Positions 7,465-10,208 of a stretch of DNA of 10,208 bases are shown in pieces (the stretch's first letter is position 1; each line of letters opens with the position of its first letter). Under the pieces are notes generated by a model that searched no databases, was not told where the DNA came from, and saw nothing but the letters and a program-made list of their open reading frames with translations. The DNA is from JBDNDK01 sp046719185 (GTDB lineage Bacteria; Armatimonadota; UBA5829), in assembly GCA_046719185.1 (NCBI GenBank), contig JBDNDK010000080.1, positions 1-10,208 of the forward strand. Reading direction: 5' to 3'. The position numbers were made by a program, and so were the translations under genes.

Positions 7465-8124
7465 TTATAAACCCAGAGATTTTGAAGTCATGTTTTGTTG
7501 ACCATAAGGACATAGTTCAATCAATCTGCATATCTCACATTTTGGTTTTGGAGCCTTGCAGATATCTCTGCCAAGAGCAACAATTAGATGATTGAAATGT
7601 GTTGAATCTTCTTCTGATAATATCTGTCTCAAATCATCTTCTATCTTGTCTGGATTTTCATTTGTAGTAAGTCCAAGCCTATTTGATATTCTTTTTACAT
7701 GTGTATCTACAATCACAGCAGGCTTGCCATAGGCATCTCCAATTATTAAATTTGCAGTTTTCCTACCAATTCCAGAAAGTTTTATAAGATCATCAATATT
7801 ATCAGGCACCACACCATTATGTCTTGCAACAATCTCCCTTGCAGATTCAATTATTGATTTTGCCTTTTGTCTATAAAATCCAGACTGCTTCACCATTTCT
7901 TCCAATTCTGTTTGATCTGCCTCTGCAAATGCATATACATCTGGATATTTTTCAAATAAAGCAGGTGTTATTTCATTCACTTTTTTATCTGTCGATTGTG
8001 CAGCTAAAATAGCTGCCACCATAAGCTGATGCGGTGTTTTAAAATCTAATGTGCACATGGCATCTGGGTATTGTTCTTCCAATATTTCCAATATTTTTTT
8101 AAGTCTGCTTTTATTATCCATCAT
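7465..8124 (-). CDS. nth: endonuclease III, DNA glycosylase/AP lyase
   Basis: This base-excision-repair enzyme removes oxidised pyrimidines (thymine glycol and others) and cleaves the abasic site by beta-elimination. The 219 residues show the full family architecture: the helix-hairpin-helix LSGIGRKTAN (116-125) with catalytic Lys122, VDTHVKR (139-145) with catalytic Asp140, and the [4Fe-4S] cluster Cys189-x6-Cys196-x2-Cys199-x5-Cys205. The early motif AAILAAQSTDKKVN (37-50) is also typical. Length and residue numbers are close to E. coli Nth (Lys120, Asp138). The start ATG at 8124 overlaps the stop of the upstream cysteine-rich gene (ATGA), so translation is probably coupled; no strong Shine-Dalgarno sequence is visible. 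A second ATG follows directly at 8121. The paralogue MutY is excluded because there is no MutY-type C-terminal domain and the catalytic lysine is present. Confidence 0.97.
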   Translation of the reverse strand: MMDNKSRLKKILEILEEQYPDAMCTLDFKTPHQLMVAAILAAQSTDKKVNEITPALFEKYPDVYAFAEADQTELEEMVKQSGFYRQKAKSIIESAREIVARHNGVVPDNIDDLIKLSGIGRKTANLIIGDAYGKPAVIVDTHVKRISNRLGLTTNENPDKIEDDLRQILSEEDSTHFNHLIVALGRDICKAPKPKCEICRLIELCPYGQQNMTSKSLGL

Positions 8125-8318
8125 TTGCTGTGATTTTCTATAAATGCTTTAAAAGATCTATCATATCTCTTTTCAAAGTCTGGAGTGAAACAACAAGCAG
8201 GAAGCTGTTTCATACTCAAATGATAATGCAGACATTCACAGCATTTTCCATGTTTAGAACAACCACTATATGTGCAGTTGCATTTTGAATTGTTGATTTC
8301 TATTCTATCACAAGCCAT
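8121..8318 (-). CDS. small cysteine-rich protein, DUF6485 type
   Basis: This 65-residue protein has nine cysteines (3, 13, 15, 20, 26, 27, 29, 42, 43) and histidines at 23, 31 and 33. The core CNCTYSGCSKHGKCCECLHYH, followed by LPACCF and a C-terminal YDRSF, matches my recollection of the DUF6485 family, small conserved proteins of unknown function in anaerobes and related bacteria. The CxC, CxxxxC and CCxC clusters suggest a bound metal (zinc or iron-sulfur), but this is inference. There is no signal peptide, so it is probably cytosolic. The start is well supported: AAAGGA on the minus strand lies seven bases before the ATG. It overlaps nth by four bases, so the two are probably co-transcribed. 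The gene has normal codon use for the window, and the conserved cysteine pattern argues against a chance reading frame. Confidence 0.83.
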   Translation of the reverse strand: MACDRIEINNSKCNCTYSGCSKHGKCCECLHYHLSMKQLPACCFTPDFEKRYDRSFKAFIENHSK

Positions 8319-8348
8319 ACTATTGTCCTTTCTGTAATTAACGCTATC

Positions 8349-8409
8349 CTTTCTGAATGCAATGAAAAATATTATTCAATAATTATTAAACTCTTCACTG
8401 CGTTCAAAG
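8349..8409. repeat. imperfect inverted repeat, hairpin 1
   Basis: The left arm 8349-8370 (CTTTCTGAATGCAATG followed by A-rich bases) pairs with the right arm 8390-8409. The reverse complement of the right arm begins CTTTGAACGCAGTGAAG. The arms agree except for a two-base bulge and a few C/T or A/G differences, with an A/T-only loop of about 19 bases apart from one C. The core GAAYGCARTGAA resembles dispersed intergenic repeats known from many bacterial genomes. It lies upstream of the DUF6485 gene, whose translation start is at 8318. Confidence 0.6.
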
Positions 8410-8410
8410 T

Positions 8411-8494
8411 AAAAAATTCTGTCATTCTAAGTGTAACGAAGAATCTTTTTTACTATTAAATAGACTCTTTGTCGCTCCGCTCTTCAGAGTGACA
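8411..8494 (-). terminator. possible transcription terminator after the cyclophilin-like gene
   Basis: On the minus strand, hairpin 2 is followed after three bases by a run of six T (complement of 8411-8416). This places a terminator-like structure about 30 bases beyond the stop at 8525, before the DUF6485-nth pair. The stem is imperfect, so termination may be partial. It is a secondary reading of the same repeat. Confidence 0.35.
8420..8494. repeat. imperfect inverted repeat, hairpin 2
   Basis: The left arm 8420-8446 begins TGTCATTCTAAG and ends AGAATCT. The right arm 8462-8494, read on the minus strand, begins TGTCACTCTGAAG and ends AAAGAGTCT. The ends pair well and the middle is less matched (arms of 27 and 33 bases, loop about 15). 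It lies ten bases from hairpin 1 and its arms share the TTCT/TCTGA...GAAGA-type core, so both probably belong to one repeat family. The two hairpins hold five of the 31 CpGs in the window. Confidence 0.62.
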
Positions 8495-8524
8495 TACTTG
8501 TTTGTCTAAAGTTATATTTTATCC

Positions 8525-8899
8525 CTACTCAGCTTTTTCAATCAGCACATCAGCTCCGCTGTTTACCCTTTTGAACTCTTTTGGGTCTCCATCAAGCGTT
8601 CCAAACACCTGCACTGGACTTGCTGGTCTTATCTCATTTCCTCTGCTTGCTGGAGTTGGTCCAAAGAATATACAAAAACAGCTTCCTTCCAGCCAATAGG
8701 CTAAATCACCCATTTCAACAGTTGCCTGTGGGTTCTCACCTGTGCATTTCACTGGAATACCAAAATATATCTCATCTCCCCATGTGCTTCCTCTAGCCTC
8801 TATAGGCAGAGCATTCCATATCTTTTCAGCACATTTGCTTCCATTTAGAGTTGCTGTTTGAGTAACATTTCCAGCTGTAATTTTAATTTTTTTAGACAT
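8525..8899 (-). CDS. cyclophilin-like fold protein (PF04126 / TM1367 type)
   Basis: This 124-residue protein shows the conserved signature of a small bacterial and archaeal family with a cyclophilin-like beta barrel, represented structurally by Thermotoga TM1367. The signature pieces are WGDEIYFGIPV (40-50), GDLAYWLEGSCFCIFFGPTP (64-83) and NEIRPASPVQVFG (88-100). No enzymatic function is established, and the residues needed for prolyl isomerase activity in true cyclophilins are not evident, so isomerase activity should not be assumed. There is no signal peptide. A strong Shine-Dalgarno GGAGG lies six bases before the ATG, within the 18-base gap to the upstream acetyltransferase gene, so the two form an operon. 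The stop is followed by the repeat region with its possible terminator. Confidence 0.87.
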   Translation of the reverse strand: MSKKIKITAGNVTQTATLNGSKCAEKIWNALPIEARGSTWGDEIYFGIPVKCTGENPQATVEMGDLAYWLEGSCFCIFFGPTPASRGNEIRPASPVQVFGTLDGDPKEFKRVNSGADVLIEKAE

Positions 8900-8917
8900 T
8901 ACTAGCCTCCAATATGA

Positions 8918-9829
8918 TTAGTTTCTATATATATCTGATGAATCAAAACCAGGAAATTCAACCTCTGTGCAATTGAACTTTGATTCAATAATTCTTAATG
9001 CCTTTTCGTCTTCTTTTTGTATTTCAATTATCTCTTTTTCAATCTCTTCAACAGATACTGCATCAATAGTTGCTCTGTTCATAGCACAAGTTACACAATC
9101 TGCATTATCACATAATAATGATGCAGGATCAAACTTAAGCATCTTTACTGCAGTATCAACCACTAATCTTGCTTTTGTGAGTCTCACATCTGCATTTCCA
9201 ATTTTAATTATATTCACTTCACCACTATCACTTAGCTCATCATCAATATTTAAAAATCCCCTACTGCAGCCAGGAAGTTTAACATTTACACTTTTGCCGT
9301 TTGAAATTTTTATAATTTTTTCTTTTGCAGATTGAAGATATGGCACTTTTACAATTTCCTCTGCAACATGAATTATGGAATTGGTAGTGTTGTCAGTACC
9401 TATTTGAAGTATTTTAGGATTAGCCTGTAAAAATTTATATAATGCTGAGCCTCTGCCAAATGCAGTTGTTTTTTCATGTCCTTCACAGATTATTTCAGCC
9501 AGTGGACCAATTGCAACTATTGAATGTGTTGGATGAAGACTTCTAACAGCATTCTTTCTATTTCTCACCTCTTCTGTGATAGCTCCAACAATTGATGGAG
9601 TTATTTTTGAATCAAATGAGTCTATATTCCAATTAAATGCAGGCACAGCTAATGTGCCATTTGAGCCTATTACTTCAAGCACAGCATCGACAACTGTTTT
9701 TGCACCACCATCAACATTTCCTAAGCTAGATAGTGATGAGTGCATTATAATATTATCTGATGTTATAACACCTAATTGTTTTAAGCCTTTTACAATGTCA
9801 TTTTTTGTAATTGTTTTGTTGTCAGTCAA
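8918..9829 (-). CDS. AAC(3)-family acetyl-CoA-dependent N-acetyltransferase with cysteine-bearing C-terminal extension
   Basis: This 303-residue protein belongs to the antibiotic N-acetyltransferase fold. The family motifs are MHSSLSSLGNVDGGAKTVV (29-47), GTLAVPAFNW (58-67), LHPTHSIVAIGPLA (98-111), LQIGTDNTTNSIIHVAEE (141-158). Family members acetylate the 3-amino group of aminoglycosides, but many act on other small molecules (for example FrbF in phosphonate biosynthesis), so resistance is not implied. After the usual core, about 65 extra residues contain Cys240, Cys245 and Cys248 (CDNADCVTC) and a charged, probably coiled helix (260-285). With Cys188 these could bind a metal; this is inference. 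The start is TTG at 9829, supported by GAGG six bases upstream and by the family N-terminus; no ATG lies near. It is the first gene of a pair with the cyclophilin-like gene, behind a good promoter. Confidence 0.88.
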   Translation of the reverse strand: MTDNKTITKNDIVKGLKQLGVITSDNIIMHSSLSSLGNVDGGAKTVVDAVLEVIGSNGTLAVPAFNWNIDSFDSKITPSIVGAITEEVRNRKNAVRSLHPTHSIVAIGPLAEIICEGHEKTTAFGRGSALYKFLQANPKILQIGTDNTTNSIIHVAEEIVKVPYLQSAKEKIIKISNGKSVNVKLPGCSRGFLNIDDELSDSGEVNIIKIGNADVRLTKARLVVDTAVKMLKFDPASLLCDNADCVTCAMNRATIDAVSVEEIEKEIIEIQKEDEKALRIIESKFNCTEVEFPGFDSSDIYRN

Positions 9830-9863
9830 TATTTGCCTCAGCTAAAATTATGCGATTTATAAT

Positions 9864-9892
9864 ATGATATTCTATCTGAGACTGTAGTTCAA
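9864..9892 (-). promoter_or_regulatory. sigma-70-type promoter of the AAC(3)-like gene
   Basis: On the minus strand TTGAAC (9892-9887) stands 17 bases before TATCAT (9869-9864). They match four and five of six consensus positions. The predicted start near 9857 gives a leader of about 28 bases, with GAGG then the TTG start codon. It lies just downstream of the terminator of the preceding gene, which fits a new transcription unit. Confidence 0.55.
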
Positions 9893-9904
9893 GCCATACA
9901 AAAT

Positions 9905-9934
9905 AAAAAAAAGGCACTGGAATTAACCAGTGCC
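9905..9934 (-). terminator. intrinsic terminator of the PEP-CTERM gene
   Basis: A perfect eight-base-pair stem, GGCACTGG (9913-9920) with CCAGTGCC (9927-9934), and a six-base loop AATTAA are followed on the minus strand by eight T (complement of 9905-9912). It lies 30 bases beyond the PEP-CTERM stop codon. On the plus strand no T-run follows, so it works in one direction only. Confidence 0.92.
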
Positions 9935-9963
9935 GATTTGGAGTTAAATAAATTTAGAAGAGA

Positions 9964-10208
9964 TTATTTTCTTCTGCAGATAGCAAATCCAACTAATCCA
10001 ACAAGTCCACTTCCAAGTGCAACCATTGTGCCTGGTTCTGGAACAACTTGCAAGTTTGTGAAAGCTACATCATCAAAATATGATTGTGCCCAAGAAGCAT
10101 CTCCACCAAGTCTCAACATATCAACAGCATAGTAATCATTGGTAAGAGAATTGATTTTGATGTCTGCGACTTTCCACTCTGCATAATTGTTGCTTCCTAT
10201 TTGGGTTA
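9964..10208 (-). CDS. PEP-CTERM sorting-domain protein (3' end only)
   Basis: The minus-strand frame is open from the window edge to TAA at 9966-9964, giving 80 or more residues of a longer exported protein. It ends with a classic PEP-CTERM tripartite signal: VPEPGT, the hydrophobic helix MVALGSGLVGLVGFAI, then CRRK. This tail is recognised by an exosortase (EpsH/XrtA type), which cleaves it and places the protein on the surface, usually in strains that make exopolysaccharide. Upstream of it, the segment DYYAVDMLRLGGDASWAQSY and then FDDVAFTNLQV resembles the last strands of a jelly-roll (carbohydrate-binding or laminin-G-like) domain. That assignment is weak because only a fragment is seen. 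The function of the mature protein is unknown. It is closed by a strong terminator 30 bases downstream, so it is not co-transcribed with the acetyltransferase gene. Confidence 0.88.
   Translation of the reverse strand, partial: TQIGSNNYAEWKVADIKINSLTNDYYAVDMLRLGGDASWAQSYFDDVAFTNLQVVPEPGTMVALGSGLVGLVGFAICRRK

Noticed and set aside
8326..8355. Direct repeat TCCTTTCTG at 8326-8334 and 8347-8355 as an operator
   Set aside because: The first copy is the complement of the Shine-Dalgarno region of the DUF6485 gene and the second is the arm of hairpin 1; chance or repeat-boundary similarity explains it.
8341..8500. CRISPR array
   Set aside because: There are only two inverted, diverged repeat units without regular spacers.
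8502..8699. Plus-strand reading frame of 65 codons
   Set aside because: It is antisense to the cyclophilin-like gene, with no family match or ribosome site.
8967..9335. Plus-strand reading frame of 122 codons rich in Ser, Ile and Phe
   Set aside because: It lies wholly antisense to the AAC(3)-family gene, whose motifs are clear; composition is typical of a shadow frame and no ribosome site was seen.
8918..9829. Aminoglycoside resistance gene
   Set aside because: The family includes many enzymes with other substrates, the C-terminal extension is unlike known resistance enzymes, and no mobile element or integron is nearby.
9938..10132. Plus-strand reading frame of 64 codons with a proline/serine-rich product
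   Set aside because: It is the antisense of the PEP-CTERM coding end; the minus-strand frame gives a recognisable sorting signal and is followed by a terminator.

Overview
The window looks like an AT-rich chromosomal segment from a Gram-negative-type (diderm) bacterium. The evidence is an ABC-2 polysaccharide exporter (Wzm/Wzt type), a pair of exported M16 peptidases, and, at the right edge, a PEP-CTERM tail, which implies an exosortase-type surface sorting system elsewhere in the genome. I cannot name the phylum. Arginine is encoded almost only by AGA. The dinucleotide CpG is almost absent: I counted 31 by eye in 10,208 bases, and there is none between 152 and 2256. This is the most unusual property of the sequence.

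Layout. Positions 1-3548 (+) form a compact run: a YjbQ-family protein (5' end cut by the window), an ABC-2 permease (wzm), its ATPase (wzt), type II 3-dehydroquinate dehydratase (aroQ) and an M24 Xaa-Pro peptidase. Gaps are 20 bases or less, or the genes overlap, which suggests one transcript. Positions 3545-4651 (-) hold rodA, whose stop codon overlaps the stop of the peptidase gene head-on. Positions 4652-4796 are a divergent promoter region. Positions 4797-7456 (+) hold two M16 peptidase genes: the first has the zinc site, the second has lost it but keeps the Arg/Tyr pair, so the two probably work as a heterodimer. Positions 7465-8318 (-) hold endonuclease III (nth) and, overlapping it by four bases, a cysteine-rich DUF6485-type protein. 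Positions 8319-8524 contain two imperfect inverted repeats of a dispersed-repeat type. Positions 8525-9829 (-) hold a cyclophilin-like-fold protein and, upstream of it, an AAC(3)-family acetyltransferase that starts with TTG and has a clear promoter. Positions 9964-10208 (-) are the 3' end of a PEP-CTERM surface protein, followed by a strong intrinsic terminator at 9905-9934.

How the genes fit together. Several products act at the envelope: glycan export (wzm/wzt), cell-wall elongation (rodA), periplasmic proteolysis (M16 pair) and surface anchoring (PEP-CTERM). The rest are ordinary housekeeping genes. I see no mobile element, phage module, CRISPR array, tRNA or rRNA, and no convincing new multi-gene system. 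The points most worth following up are the extreme CpG depletion, the repeat pair at 8349-8494, the possible symmetric bidirectional promoter at 4712-4761, and the cysteine-bearing C-terminal extension of the AAC(3)-like protein.
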